Assembly (NCBI GenBank): GCA_020348925.1
Contig: CP070758.1
Location: 4,450,648 to 4,514,647 of the forward strand
From: Gemmatimonadota bacterium
GTDB lineage: Bacteria; JBHIER01; G020348925
Direction: 5' to 3'
Length of the DNA stretch: 64,000 bases
Shown here: in pieces, positions 47,407-56,920 of the stretch
Numbering within the stretch: position 1 is the stretch's first letter
Layout of the letters: every line of letters begins with the position of its first letter
Position numbers and translations under genes: made by a program
Notes under the pieces: generated by a model
The model's input: the letters and a program-made list of their open reading frames with translations, nothing else
Database searches by the model: none
What the model was told of the DNA's origin: nothing

Positions 47407-48099
47407 TTGTCGGTGTGGGGCAAAGAACAGAACGTGTTGCTATTGATTATAGCCCTCCTCTCCTTCTCCCTTCATTGTGGCAGCGATCCGTCTTACACAA
47501 TGGATATCGGACGCTCGTTTTATCCCCTCGATCAACTTTCCTATGAACGGTTTTTCGGTCAAGATCTGCTCCGGAATAAGGCTGGCGAAACCATTCGCCT
47601 CCGAGGTATTTATACCATAGCCGATTCGGTTTTCATAGATTTTCCCATGCTGCGGTTGTACACGGCAGGTTCAGGACTCCATTATGCACTTATCGATACG
47701 GGGCTGAATGCGCAAGACGGAGACCTGGTTGAGGTCGAGGGTACGGTTGTTCGTAAGACGATTCGATTGAAAGGGACCAAGGTGACGTACAAGGAGGAGT
47801 TGCTGAGTTCTGATGCATTCAGGATCCTCCATCCGTCGCATAAAATAAAAAGCAGAGTGCAAAGGGAATATTCCAAAATAAGAGATGAGCTCCAGGAAAG
47901 AATCACCCCGGAGGGGTCCAATTTAATTCTCTCGGAAAACCCGCGGTGGTTCGTCGTCTGGTCGGAGACGGATGACATGTATATCGTGAGTGGCAGATTC
48001 ATCGATCTCATGTATCAAGCGGAAGTCGATTTTGTCTTTTGTGGATCAAAACAGACCTTGACGGACGTCTATGCCGTTGAATGGTTCAAAGGTGAATGA
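47407..48099 (+). CDS. exported protein with possible OB-like fold, unknown function
   Basis: I do not recognise the family. The product of about 230 residues has an N-terminal hydrophobic signal ending SLHC, which may be a lipobox although His at -1 is unusual. The body has RLRGIYTIADSVFIDFP and GDLVEVEGTVVRKT, typical of OB-like beta barrels. TTG 47407 is preferred because AAGGAGG stands 5-6 nt before it; an ATG at 47374 gives an awkward 11-residue extension. It follows the Omp85 gene closely and overlaps nothing, so it may be part of the same transcript. Confidence 0.6.
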   Translation: MSVWGKEQNVLLLIIALLSFSLHCGSDPSYTMDIGRSFYPLDQLSYERFFGQDLLRNKAGETIRLRGIYTIADSVFIDFPMLRLYTAGSGLHYALIDTGLNAQDGDLVEVEGTVVRKTIRLKGTKVTYKEELLSSDAFRILHPSHKIKSRVQREYSKIRDELQERITPEGSNLILSENPRWFVVWSETDDMYIVSGRFIDLMYQAEVDFVFCGSKQTLTDVYAVEWFKGE

Positions 48100-48122
48100 T
48101 ATGTTTCGAAAGGGGAGAAGAC

Positions 48123-51041
48123 ATGAAACGGTTCCTCGTTGTGGCAGCCGTGAGTGCTTTGTGTTGTGTTGTCGGTGGAGTAAAATCTGAAGATACCCAG
48201 AGGAAATTGGTCAGGATCGATCTCACGGGCCAGAAGAGAGAAACCGTCCAACAGTTTTTAAACTCTCAACCGGATATCACCTCCTTCGACCCTGAAGGAA
48301 ATACGGTGGACGTCATTTTGGAATTGGAACATCTTCAAAATGTGGAAGCGCTCCGTCTGCCTGTCTCTGTCCTCATCGATGATCTCCATGCCTACGAAAG
48401 GGATTTGCGGTTGAAGGGATACTTGGATCGATTCCATACGTATGCACAGATGCTTGGGGAGTTGGAGCGGATTGCCGCCGAACATCCCGATATCGCCAAG
48501 CTCTTCGACATCGGCGATTCTTGGGAAAAAACCCAGGGGATTGCGGACAGGGATATATGGGCCATGAAGATATCCGACAACGTCGAACGTCAAGAAGTTC
48601 AGGAGGCGGAGGTGCTTTACATGGGTTGCCATCACGCCCGAGAAATCATAACTCCGGAAATCCTTCTCGCTTTGATGGACTATCTTGTGGAACATTACGG
48701 ATCGGATTCCTCGGTAACGGACCTCGTTGATAACCGGCAGTTGTGGTTTGTGCCCATGGTCAATCCTGACGGTCACAGCTACGTCTGGACAACCAATATA
48801 TGGTGGCGGAAGAACCGCAAGGATAACGGTGACGGTACCTTTGGTGTCGATTTGAACAGAAATTACGGGTACATGTGGGGCTATAACAACGTTGGCTCCA
48901 GTTCGAGATCATCGAGTGAGACGTACCGCGGTCCCGCTCCCTTTTCCGAGCCCGAAACCCAGGCCGTTCGTGATTTTGTCGAGGAGCACACCTTTATCGC
49001 TTCCCTGTCCTACCACAGCTACGGAAATCTTTTCCTTTTTCCCTGGGGCTATATCCCGGAGAATACTCCTGATCATGATGCTTTTCTGGCCATCGGTGAC
49101 AGCGCCACCGTCTTCAACGGGTATTTTGCTGGAAATTTGGCTATGGGTGCATTATACGAGACCAACGGTGATTCGGACGATTGGCTCTACGGTGAGCAGA
49201 CGACAAAATATAAGATCTTGGCTTTCACCCCGGAAGTCGGAAGCCGTGACGACGGATTTCACCCGGATACGAGCCGAATCCTCCCTCTCATCGCGGAGAA
49301 TCTTTGGCCGAACATCTTTGTTGCACGTATCGCCAAAAACCATATGCCACGGCCTCTAATTCTCCACACACCGCTTGATGATACGGAAGATGCGGGTGGT
49401 CCGTACACTGTGATCGCCCGGATTACGTCCCCTGTGTATCCTCTCGATACAAGCAGTCCGAGGATATACTATAACACGACAGGAGTGCCGCCCTTCGAAT
49501 CTGTGGCCATGTACCCCACGGATTCAACCGATGTTTTTGAGGGGCATATCCCTGGTTTCGGAGAGGAGGTGCACTTATACTACTATATGGCTGCATCGGA
49601 TACCGTTCCTCTGACCGGGTATGCGCCCCCGCATGCGCCGGACAGTCTCTATACCTTCTATGTCGGGGCCGATATCGTCGCTCCGGTGATCACGCATCAA
49701 CCGAGAGTTCATCGGTCGGCCTCTCATGCCTCGCTGTGCATCGATGCGAATGTCACTGATAATCTCGGCGTGAGAGAGGTGCAACTCCACTATCGAATCA
49801 ATGATGGTGTCGGCAGTTCGACCGTCATGGATCACCACCATTCATATTTCTACCGCGGCTGCATCGATATCGAATTCCCTAGCGTAGGTGATTACGTTGA
49901 ATATTCCATTGTCGCAACGGATAGTGCGACACATGCCAACACAGTTCGAGCTCCTGAGTCAGGGTTTTATTACGTACTTCTTATCGAGAGCATTGAATTC
50001 GATTTCGAGGAAGATGACGGCGGTTTTGTGACTGAGGGTGAGGGCGATTGGGAGTGGGGGAGGCCGATCACCGGTCCTCAATCTGCCCATTCCGGTGCGA
50101 AGGTTTGGGCCACGAACCTCAGTGGACCCTATCGCGATCTGTCCGATTCCAGGTTGGTCATACCGAACATTGATCTGAGCGATTATGTCGGAGCAACCCT
50201 CACCTTCTATCATTGGTATCAAAGCGAAAGTGTTTCCGGTGTTCTTTTGGACGGCGGTAATGTGAAGATTGCCCCCGATGGAGAGCCGTACCACGTTCTC
50301 ACGCCTGTCCAGGGTTACGACAGCAGCCTCGTCCCTATTGGAAATCCCCTGGGTGGGGAGCGCGCCTACGGCGGGACGATCGGTGCGGGTAATTTCTGGC
50401 ATCAGGAGGTGTTCGAACTATCGCCCTATGCACACCGCGTTGTCTTTCTTCGTTTTCATTTCGGGAGTAACGAAACCGTCACAGGCCCAGGGTGGTATAT
50501 TGACGACGTTGAGATCAAACTCGCATCATCAAAAATACCCGCCTTCCGCAATACAACGGCCATGGACAGCACGGACAATACCCGGGGTCCTTATGAAATT
50601 TTCTCTTCGATTATGGACGATGGAGACATCACGGAGGCGTCTCTTCTCTTCAGAACCCAAGGGGCACCTTCTTTCGAGAGCCTGCCTATGACCGAGGTCG
50701 TACCGTACCTTCTTCGGGGCGAGCTCCCCGGTCAACCTCTGGGGACAGACGTGTCTTACTATATTCGGGCCGAAGACGATGCTCACAATGTCGTCGTTGA
50801 TCCACCCGATGCTCCGGATGCTCTCTATCATTTCGTGGTGGCACATCAATGCGGTACGAAGGGGGATGTCAATGGCGACGAATCACATGATGTGCGCGAT
50901 GTTATTCTGACCGTCGCCATCTCTCTCGATGCCAGTGATCATGATCCTTGTGATCTGTGGAGGGCTGATTTCAATGGGGATGGCACGGTCGATGTTTTGG
51001 ATGTGCTCAGTATTGTCTCGGTGATCATAGAGGGTAGATAG
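48123..51041 (+). CDS. secreted M14 zinc carboxypeptidase with dockerin-like tail
   Basis: An exported protein of 972 residues. The signal peptide has a cleavage near VGGVKS. The M14 catalytic domain (about 90-400) has the zinc site HHARE near 170, NRNY near 244 (substrate Arg), YHSYGN for the second zinc His and TPEVGS with the catalytic Glu near 368. Beta-sandwich domains follow. The last 65 residues have two Ca-binding-like loops (GDVNGDESHDVRD and ADFNGDGTVDVLD), as in type I dockerins. The ATG follows AGGGGAG. No cohesin partner is in view. Confidence 0.9.
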   Translation: MKRFLVVAAVSALCCVVGGVKSEDTQRKLVRIDLTGQKRETVQQFLNSQPDITSFDPEGNTVDVILELEHLQNVEALRLPVSVLIDDLHAYERDLRLKGYLDRFHTYAQMLGELERIAAEHPDIAKLFDIGDSWEKTQGIADRDIWAMKISDNVERQEVQEAEVLYMGCHHAREIITPEILLALMDYLVEHYGSDSSVTDLVDNRQLWFVPMVNPDGHSYVWTTNIWWRKNRKDNGDGTFGVDLNRNYGYMWGYNNVGSSSRSSSETYRGPAPFSEPETQAVRDFVEEHTFIASLSYHSYGNLFLFPWGYIPENTPDHDAFLAIGDSATVFNGYFAGNLAMGALYETNGDSDDWLYGEQTTKYKILAFTPEVGSRDDGFHPDTSRILPLIAENLWPNIFVARIAKNHMPRPLILHTPLDDTEDAGGPYTVIARITSPVYPLDTSSPRIYYNTTGVPPFESVAMYPTDSTDVFEGHIPGFGEEVHLYYYMAASDTVPLTGYAPPHAPDSLYTFYVGADIVAPVITHQPRVHRSASHASLCIDANVTDNLGVREVQLHYRINDGVGSSTVMDHHHSYFYRGCIDIEFPSVGDYVEYSIVATDSATHANTVRAPESGFYYVLLIESIEFDFEEDDGGFVTEGEGDWEWGRPITGPQSAHSGAKVWATNLSGPYRDLSDSRLVIPNIDLSDYVGATLTFYHWYQSESVSGVLLDGGNVKIAPDGEPYHVLTPVQGYDSSLVPIGNPLGGERAYGGTIGAGNFWHQEVFELSPYAHRVVFLRFHFGSNETVTGPGWYIDDVEIKLASSKIPAFRNTTAMDSTDNTRGPYEIFSSIMDDGDITEASLLFRTQGAPSFESLPMTEVVPYLLRGELPGQPLGTDVSYYIRAEDDAHNVVVDPPDAPDALYHFVVAHQCGTKGDVNGDESHDVRDVILTVAISLDASDHDPCDLWRADFNGDGTVDVLDVLSIVSVIIEGR

Positions 51042-51180
51042 CGTCGATGGAACACCGGTATGTGATGGCATCGAATGGAGCGGGTTCATACGGCCCGGTG
51101 AACCATCCTGTTCCTATCCGGAAGTTGATCGCCTCAGGTATCTTACCCGAGACACTTTTCCCGTGGGCTTCACAGGCCAG

Positions 51181-51447
51181 GTAAACTGTGAAGCTAACTG
51201 AGAGCGGGTCCTTGAGGAGCTGCTCCTTGATGTCCGCCGGTGTTTTGGGTTCTTTATTCCCATTGATAAAGTCCCAGCAGGTGATGGAAATTGCCTGTTC
51301 CCGCCAGTCCGGCAGCCGTCCTCGAAGGGTTGATCGATACTTTCTTCACCGGTCATATAGGGAAAACAGGAATCGCTGGGGACACCGTGTTCGAACAGAT
51401 ATTCGGCTCCGTATTGGATCTGCCAATAATTCCAAAAGAGTTCTAAC
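51181..51447 (-). pseudogene. relic of a C1A (papain-type) cysteine peptidase gene
   Basis: On the minus strand the first frame reads YGAEYLFEHGVPSDSCFPY up to FEDGC. After a one-base shift at about 51311-51313 it continues DWREQAISI and ADIKEQLLKDPLSVSFTVY. This is the central stretch of C1A peptidases, between the catalytic Cys and His regions. Restoring one C gives GCPDWREQ, as expected in the family. Neither catalytic block is present and the piece is cut at both ends, so it is a fragment. The second frame stays open to about 51021 without family resemblance. Confidence 0.5.
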
Positions 51448-51448
51448 T

Positions 51449-52408
51449 ATGAGATATTGGTTGAAAGTACTCGTAATGGCCCTTTTGATATGCCTTTCCA
51501 TCAATCTTTTGGCCCAACCGTATGAAGGTGAAAAGGGTGATGTAAATAATGACGGGAACCTCAATGTTTTAGATATAATATTCACCTCTCGTCATATAGT
51601 AGGAATTGATACCTTGAATGAACAAGAGTTATGGAGGGCAGACTGTAATTCCCACAAAGGAAGCTGTCGCGGTGATGGCAGCGTTGACATACGTGACGCA
51701 AAAAAAATTGTAGATATAATCATGAGGCTTGATGAGTGCCTTGAACTACCGAAAGATATAGATGGAAATATATACGACATCGTGAAAATCGGTCATCAAG
51801 TGTGGATGGCCGAGAACCTGAAAGTTACTCGCTACCGCAATGGCGATCCCATACCCAATATCACCAGCAATTCGGAGTGGACTCATATGAGTACCGGGGC
51901 CTACTGTAATTATGCCAATGATGCCCATAATGTCCCTGTTTATGGGCGGTTGTACAATTGGTATGCCGTGAACGACAGTCGCGGCCTCGCCCCTGAGGGC
52001 TGGCATGTGCCCACTGATGGAGAGTGGAAACAACTGGAAATGGATCTGGGCATGAGCCAGTCGGAAGCTGATGACAAATATTTGCGCGGGAGGGACGAAG
52101 GCGGCAAATTGAAGGCAACCGGGACCATTGAAGGGGGAGATGGGTTGTGGTTTTCCCCTAACACAGGCGCCACCAACGAGAGCGGATTCTCCGCGTTGCC
52201 TGGCGGGGACCGCTACGGCGACTATGGACCTTTCTACAGCATGGGGTACCTCGCCCGCTTTTGGTCTTCTACGGAGCTCGACGGTTCCTACGCCTGGTAC
52301 CGGCGTCTGTCTCATTCCAATTCACAGGTCTACCGCGGCAACTACTTAAAGCAGGACGGATTTTCGGTTCGATGTGTCAGGGATTGGGTGTGCCCGGCGA
52401 ATCCATGA
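51449..52408 (+). CDS. exported FISUMP-domain protein with dockerin-like repeat
   Basis: A 319-residue protein. The signal peptide ends near INLLAQ. A dockerin-like pair follows (GDVNNDGNLNVLD and GDGSVDIRD; residues about 28-95). Then comes a FISUMP domain (Fibrobacter succinogenes major paralogous domain), recognised from QVWMAENLKVTRYRNGD, YGRLYNWYAV, APEGWHVPTDGEWKQLE, GFSALPGGDR and YLKQDGFSVRCVRD. The function of FISUMP is unknown; it is found in surface and adhesion-type proteins. ATG 51449 is chosen because it directly begins the signal peptide. Confidence 0.82.
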   Translation: MRYWLKVLVMALLICLSINLLAQPYEGEKGDVNNDGNLNVLDIIFTSRHIVGIDTLNEQELWRADCNSHKGSCRGDGSVDIRDAKKIVDIIMRLDECLELPKDIDGNIYDIVKIGHQVWMAENLKVTRYRNGDPIPNITSNSEWTHMSTGAYCNYANDAHNVPVYGRLYNWYAVNDSRGLAPEGWHVPTDGEWKQLEMDLGMSQSEADDKYLRGRDEGGKLKATGTIEGGDGLWFSPNTGATNESGFSALPGGDRYGDYGPFYSMGYLARFWSSTELDGSYAWYRRLSHSNSQVYRGNYLKQDGFSVRCVRDWVCPANP

Positions 52409-52670
52409 GTGAGCAGAGGCGCACTGTTCACTCACGGAGGAACTCGAATGAAGATGGTGGAGGGTAAACAGTACCACCTCAGAGATGGTTGTGTGCAGGC
52501 TTGATCCACCGATAGGGGCTGTCAGACGTATCGATCAAACCGCCCTGCGGTGCTTTTATCCAGTGATAGAGGTGCTGAAGATTTCCGTGAATTTTGGAGA
52601 AAACGGATTGAATTGCTCAAAATCCACCACTCATGTTTCTCTTTGAAAGGCATCATTTGTAAGGAAAAGA
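52409..52670 (+). other. gene-free stretch
   Basis: No coding frame with support, no terminator hairpin with a T run. It leads to the promoter at 52672. Confidence 0.3.
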
Positions 52671-52671
52671 G

Positions 52672-52700
52672 TTGACAAAAAAGTCTGAAAATGCTATGCT
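52672..52700 (+). promoter_or_regulatory. sigma-70 promoter before the sorting-tail gene
   Basis: TTGACA at 52672-52677, a 17-nt spacer, and TATGCT at 52695-52700. The next start codon is at 52821. Confidence 0.55.
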
Positions 52701-52820
52701 TGTGCTATGTTTGTGTGTGCAAATGTATGTTTCCTGGTAAGAACAGCAGGCCTTTATAGGGAAAACATCTTGAAGGTTCACAGATGGGGTCGGTATCTTC
52801 CTTCACAGGAGGGTAGCGTG

Positions 52821-53912
52821 ATGAAAAAGGTTTACTCGGTAGCGTTTGTACTTCTTTTTGTGTTTATTCTTGTTGTGGCCGCAAACGCGATAGAGAAGAA
52901 AGAGGTGACTCCCATTTCGGGGGCGCAGCCCGGTGAAAGGTCAGCCCCGAAGAGCGTCAAGGTGGAGGGCACCGCAAATGGGCGCGGAATTACAAAAACC
53001 GATGGTTTCGGGAGGTCGGTGTTATCGGGTTTTTTTGACCCAGGGGGTACTAATTGACATATTATGACCCGGGTGTGTGCGGATATCCCTATAGTGGGTG
53101 GTCAGAGCCTGGGTTCGCTGGAGGACATCTTTGAACCAGCGAGGTTGATCTGGGCGGCCGATACCAATGGCGATCAGTTGGTCAATGTGATCGATTTGAT
53201 GAAGTGCATCAACGGGGCGGTGGGCGTGTGCGATCCGAAGGTGGCCGTGGCCGATGTTGAGGTGGGCGATGTGGTGGGTGTGTCGGGTCGGACGGTGGCG
53301 GTGCCTGTAAGTGTCTTCTCGGAGGCGGATGTGGTCGGTGTGGTGCTGCGGTTGCGTTACGATGAGAGCGTTGTGCGGGCCGGGGAGCCGGAGTTGACGG
53401 TTCGGTCGGAGGGGATGGATGTGCATGCCAGGGTGATCGACGATGAGCTGGTGGTCTTCCTGTCAAGCCAGGGGGGAGCGGTCATTGAGGCCGGAGCCGG
53501 GACGGTGGTGAAGGTGCCCTTGACGCTGACTGGTGATGTGTCGGAGGTGGGCATCGAGGTGGTGGAGCCGATCGTCTTCACAGTGGATGAGGCCATCGCC
53601 TTCGGGCACGGCTCGATCTTCGTGGTCAAGTCGGAGGATCTGGTGCCGGCCGAGTACAGTCTGGCTCAGAACTACCCGAACCCCTTCAACCCGGTGACGT
53701 CGATCGCCTACAGTCTGCCAGAGGCGGCCAAGGTCAAGGTGTTTGTCTATAACACCCTGGGCCAGGTTGTGGCCGAGTTGGTGGACGGCGATCGGGAGGC
53801 CGGTCGTCATGTGGTCACGTGGGATGCCGCTGAGTTGGCCAGTGGGATCTACTTTTACCGGATGGAGGCTAATGAATTCACATCAACGAGGCGCATGATT
53901 CTCATGAAATAA
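52821..53912 (+). pseudogene. exported dockerin/sorting-tail protein broken by in-frame TGA
   Basis: ATG 52821, after AGGAGGG, begins a signal peptide (MKKVYSVAFVLLFVFILVV). The frame meets TGA at 53055-53057 and goes on in the same frame (open from 53064). The downstream part has a dockerin-like loop (AADTNGDQLVNVIDLMK), a cohesin-like beta domain (VAVPVSVFSEADVVGVVLRLRYD) and a C-terminal sorting/FlgD-like tail (YSLAQNYPNPFNPVTSIAYSL to GIYFYRMEA). Such tails target proteins to the surface in FCB-group bacteria. The 53064-53912 part is visibly richer in G and C than its neighbours. The break may be a mutation or a consensus error. Alternatively the two parts are separate genes. Confidence 0.7.
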
Positions 53913-54481
53913 GATAAAGTTCCTGTTGAGCAAAGTTTGCTGACCTTGGGTTTAATCCCCTGGTGCCCTTTTTCTCACTTTGTCACAGGAAAACAGGGGT
54001 GACTTCTGTAAATCTTGATGAAACCAGTGAATATGTAACCAAATACAAAATTGTACAATATCTTTGATACACCACCTTGGAGGAGGAAGAAGAAAAAAAA
54101 TAAAATATAACCATGTCGACTGATTACATCTCACAGTTCCAATTGAGTTGTGAGACTTTAAAAAAGAAGTACTCTGCTTATTTTAAAAAAGTGGCTCAAC
54201 TCCTTTGTTGAAATCTTTATTCACCGCATAATGTCATAATGGTTCTCTTTTCCCTCACGTGTATCCTCCTGAGACAATACTGCAAAATACACATGCACGA
54301 AGTTGAAAAATTTCCTCATATTGGGTGATATGATCCATGCAGTGTGCGCACAATATTTTTTTGGGAACATAAAACTCATTCAACTGTAAGAAGTTACATG
54401 TGATACGCTCAATTCACATGGCGGAGGCACATCTTTTGCTCTTTTACAGGAACAGCCTGTGGGATGGGAAGAGATGTGACT
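53913..54481 (+). other. gene-free, AT-rich stretch
   Basis: A 7-bp inverted repeat TCTCACA/TGTGAGA lies at about 54130-54156 around an AATTGA loop, without a T run. I see no gene. A promoter for the next gene may lie here but I could not place it. Confidence 0.35.
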
Positions 54482-54955
54482 GTGAAGACGAAACACATTG
54501 TACTGGTTCTTGTTACCCTCATGATCATCGGTTGTTCGACAACGCAGCCGATACGGTGGGTTTCAACGCCTGAGTATGAGGTCGAGTACGATCTGGCCTG
54601 GGATTTGACGATCGGGCTTATCAGTGAGCATTTCGATATCGAAGCCGCCGAGAAGAGAGGGGGATATCTTCAAACGGAGTGGAGAATTATCGATCTTTCA
54701 GAAAATGATGCCGAGGCGCTTGAGGAGGTTGATAAGGTCGGGGTTCGACTCACGTGCCGTGTTGAGGGGCGCTTTCCCTTTCAACTGAAGATGAAAGTGG
54801 AACGAGGTCTCTACAGGGACGGGATGTGGGTTCCCGTCTGGGTGGATTATTCGCGGGAATCGATCTGTCAGACGTGCACCGGTTCCCAAGAGTGGATTGA
54901 TGAAGAGCTGGAGAAGGAAATTCTTCAAAAACTGAGTGTGAGACTTACCAATTAA
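54482..54955 (+). CDS. small lipoprotein of unknown function
   Basis: About 157 residues. The signal peptide VLVTLMIIGCSTTQP has a clear lipobox (MIIGC), so it is a predicted lipoprotein. The mature domain of about 135 residues has alternating beta text (GGYLQTEWRII, VGVRLTCRVEG and FQLKMKVERGL), like small outer-membrane lipoproteins of the LptE/DUF4136 kind. I cannot name the family. GTG 54482 is preferred because GGAAGAG stands about 8 nt upstream; an ATG at 54464 is also open. Confidence 0.65.
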   Translation: MKTKHIVLVLVTLMIIGCSTTQPIRWVSTPEYEVEYDLAWDLTIGLISEHFDIEAAEKRGGYLQTEWRIIDLSENDAEALEEVDKVGVRLTCRVEGRFPFQLKMKVERGLYRDGMWVPVWVDYSRESICQTCTGSQEWIDEELEKEILQKLSVRLTN

Positions 54956-55011
54956 CCACATTTCGTGATTCCCCGCAGACACTTGTATCTTTCATTTTCC
55001 GTACTTTTCGT

Positions 55012-56769
55012 TCAGCCCTGGGGTAATTTGGGTTCGACCATAAGGGTTTTTTCCCGTTCTATGATGACGGTTCCGGGAGCAGCGCCTTTCGGCTTGCGCA
55101 CGTACCGCCTCTCCGTATAGCTGACAGGAACAAATGCCGCCGTGCGCGATTTGCTGAAATAGGCTGCCACGCTTGCGGCTTCGTGTATGGTGGCTTTATC
55201 CGGTTCTTCTCTGCCTTGGCGTCGCCGCAATACGACGTGGGAACCGGCCGTTCCGCGAGCGTGAAACCACAGGTCGTTGGGCGCAGCAAGGTGAAAGGTG
55301 ACGATGTCGTTTTCCTTATTGTTTCTTCCGACCAAGACGTCCCAACCGGACGAGGTGCAGAATGTGCGAAAGTGCCGTTTCTGAGAAGCGGTTCTCCTCC
55401 CTTTCGGTTTCTTTTCAGACAGGATACCGGCATCTACCATTTTCCTCTGGAATGCGAGGAGCGTTTTCTGATCTTTGGCCCTCTCGAATTCGAGTGAATA
55501 CGTCTGGAGACGCTCAAGGTTTTGATCGATAAGAAGGAGTCGTTTTTCGAGAATACCTTTGGCGGTTTTCGCTTTTTTGGCCTTGCGGAAATACGCCTTG
55601 GCGTTCTCCTGTGGTGACAGTTTCGGATCAAGCTCTATGGTAATGTGAGGCCTGTCCGAGTGATAGTAGTCGATGACGTCAGCGTGATGTAAGCCCCTTT
55701 TGAGAAGGCCCATATTGGCCACCAGGAGCTCCCCTTTTCGTTGATATTCCTTTCCCTGTCGCGCGTTTTCAAGTTCCCTCTTGATGAGGTCCGCCGTGCG
55801 TTCCCAGTAGACTTTTTTTCGATGGAGTGCGGTTTGAATCTGCCCTCGCGCGTCATCCCGTTCGTGTTTCGACATAATCGAGGCGTAGTAGTATTCGAGA
55901 GCACGACTGATGCTTTTGAATTGTTTTTTCGGAGCAAGACCATAGTGCTGGAGCTCTATGGGGAAGCAGACAAGAGGATGGTTCTCTCGATTCATGTAGA
56001 CGGTTGGTGATTCCTGACCGGATTGCACAGTGTCAAAAAGAGCGCGTATCCTTTCCCACAACCTTTCCAGCTCTCCGTCGGTCAGCGACGAGATCAGTCT
56101 CTCGGAATGAATGTCCGCAAGATACAAAACCTCGACCGCGACCAATGTGCTCAGGGCCTGAACCGTTTTGACGAGACCATGGAGGACGGTTTCCTGCTCA
56201 AACGATCGGAGGGAGGACTCAAATTGTCCAAAATCCGCTTGACGGACTGCGATGCCGGATGGGATGGGGGGGGGAATATATTTGAGACCGGGGAGAATAT
56301 GCCTGTAGCGACACATTGTCTCGTCTATCTGTTTCCAGCACCACAGGATGATATCGTCCTCCGAGCGCGTCACGATCATGTTGCTCAGCCGTCCTGTGAG
56401 CTCCACAATAAGCTTCACATTGGAGTGAAGGAGCGATGCCTTTTTTTGAAGATGCATGATGAGAACTCTGTCCCATTGAAGCTGCTGAATCGATGTGATC
56501 GTCGTGTTGCGGAGGGCTTCTTGCATGTGACCGAGAAAAGAGGGAGCTTTGTTCGCAGAAAGAACGGGTTGCACCGTGAGATGCGCTCGATAAAACTGGG
56601 GGTGTAAGGATATGAGGAGGGCGAAGGGTTTCGAGCGATGTGATATGGCGAGAACAAAGGTGAAGGGATCATGCTGAAGAATGTGCCGGAGGGTACCAAA
56701 TGCAATGGTACGCTTCAGTTCCGCAACAAGTGTTCTCAGCGTTATGGTATCGTAACTCGTTTTTCCCAA
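55012..56769 (-). CDS. rqcH: NFACT/RqcH-like ribosome quality-control protein
   Basis: RqcH binds obstructed large ribosomal subunits and adds Ala tails to stalled chains. The 585 residues show the NFACT-N part (YDTITLRTLVAEL then LSNMIVT), a coiled-coil middle and a C-terminal NFACT-R (DUF814) domain with WDVLVGRNNKENDIVTF, DLWFHARGTAGSHVV and HEAASVAAYFS. TTG 56769 is preferred: AGAGG precedes it by 7 nt and the protein then starts just before the conserved ITLR block. A TTG at 56823 would add 18 residues. It is the only minus-strand gene in this housekeeping segment. Confidence 0.85.
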   Translation of the reverse strand: MGKTSYDTITLRTLVAELKRTIAFGTLRHILQHDPFTFVLAISHRSKPFALLISLHPQFYRAHLTVQPVLSANKAPSFLGHMQEALRNTTITSIQQLQWDRVLIMHLQKKASLLHSNVKLIVELTGRLSNMIVTRSEDDIILWCWKQIDETMCRYRHILPGLKYIPPPIPSGIAVRQADFGQFESSLRSFEQETVLHGLVKTVQALSTLVAVEVLYLADIHSERLISSLTDGELERLWERIRALFDTVQSGQESPTVYMNRENHPLVCFPIELQHYGLAPKKQFKSISRALEYYYASIMSKHERDDARGQIQTALHRKKVYWERTADLIKRELENARQGKEYQRKGELLVANMGLLKRGLHHADVIDYYHSDRPHITIELDPKLSPQENAKAYFRKAKKAKTAKGILEKRLLLIDQNLERLQTYSLEFERAKDQKTLLAFQRKMVDAGILSEKKPKGRRTASQKRHFRTFCTSSGWDVLVGRNNKENDIVTFHLAAPNDLWFHARGTAGSHVVLRRRQGREEPDKATIHEAASVAAYFSKSRTAAFVPVSYTERRYVRKPKGAAPGTVIIEREKTLMVEPKLPQG

Positions 56770-56864
56770 AATAGAACCTCTTGAAGTTTCAACAATGATA
56801 CGGTCAGGAAGGTCTCTTGTCAAGTTTTTTCGAGTTTTTGTTGGACAACAGTCGAAATTAAATA

Positions 56865-56893
56865 TTGACTTTCTTACTTATTTATAATAAATT
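56865..56893 (+). promoter_or_regulatory. sigma-70 promoter for the yicC-radA transcript
   Basis: TTGACT at 56865-56870, a 17-nt spacer and TAAATT at 56888-56893, in very AT-rich DNA. No other promoter is evident before the tightly packed genes that follow. Confidence 0.45.
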
Positions 56894-56920
56894 ATAAGGT
56901 TTTAAAAGGAGTTTATTGGG

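Noticed and set aside
18959-53057. TGA as a sense codon (recoded or selenocysteine)
   Set aside because: TGA ends many intact genes here (for example at 5304, 8611 and 16777, where it overlaps the pilN start), and no SECIS-like hairpin is evident after the two in-frame cases.
54130-54156. Inverted repeat as terminator
   Set aside because: No T run follows on the plus strand and on the minus strand the T-rich part lies on the wrong side.
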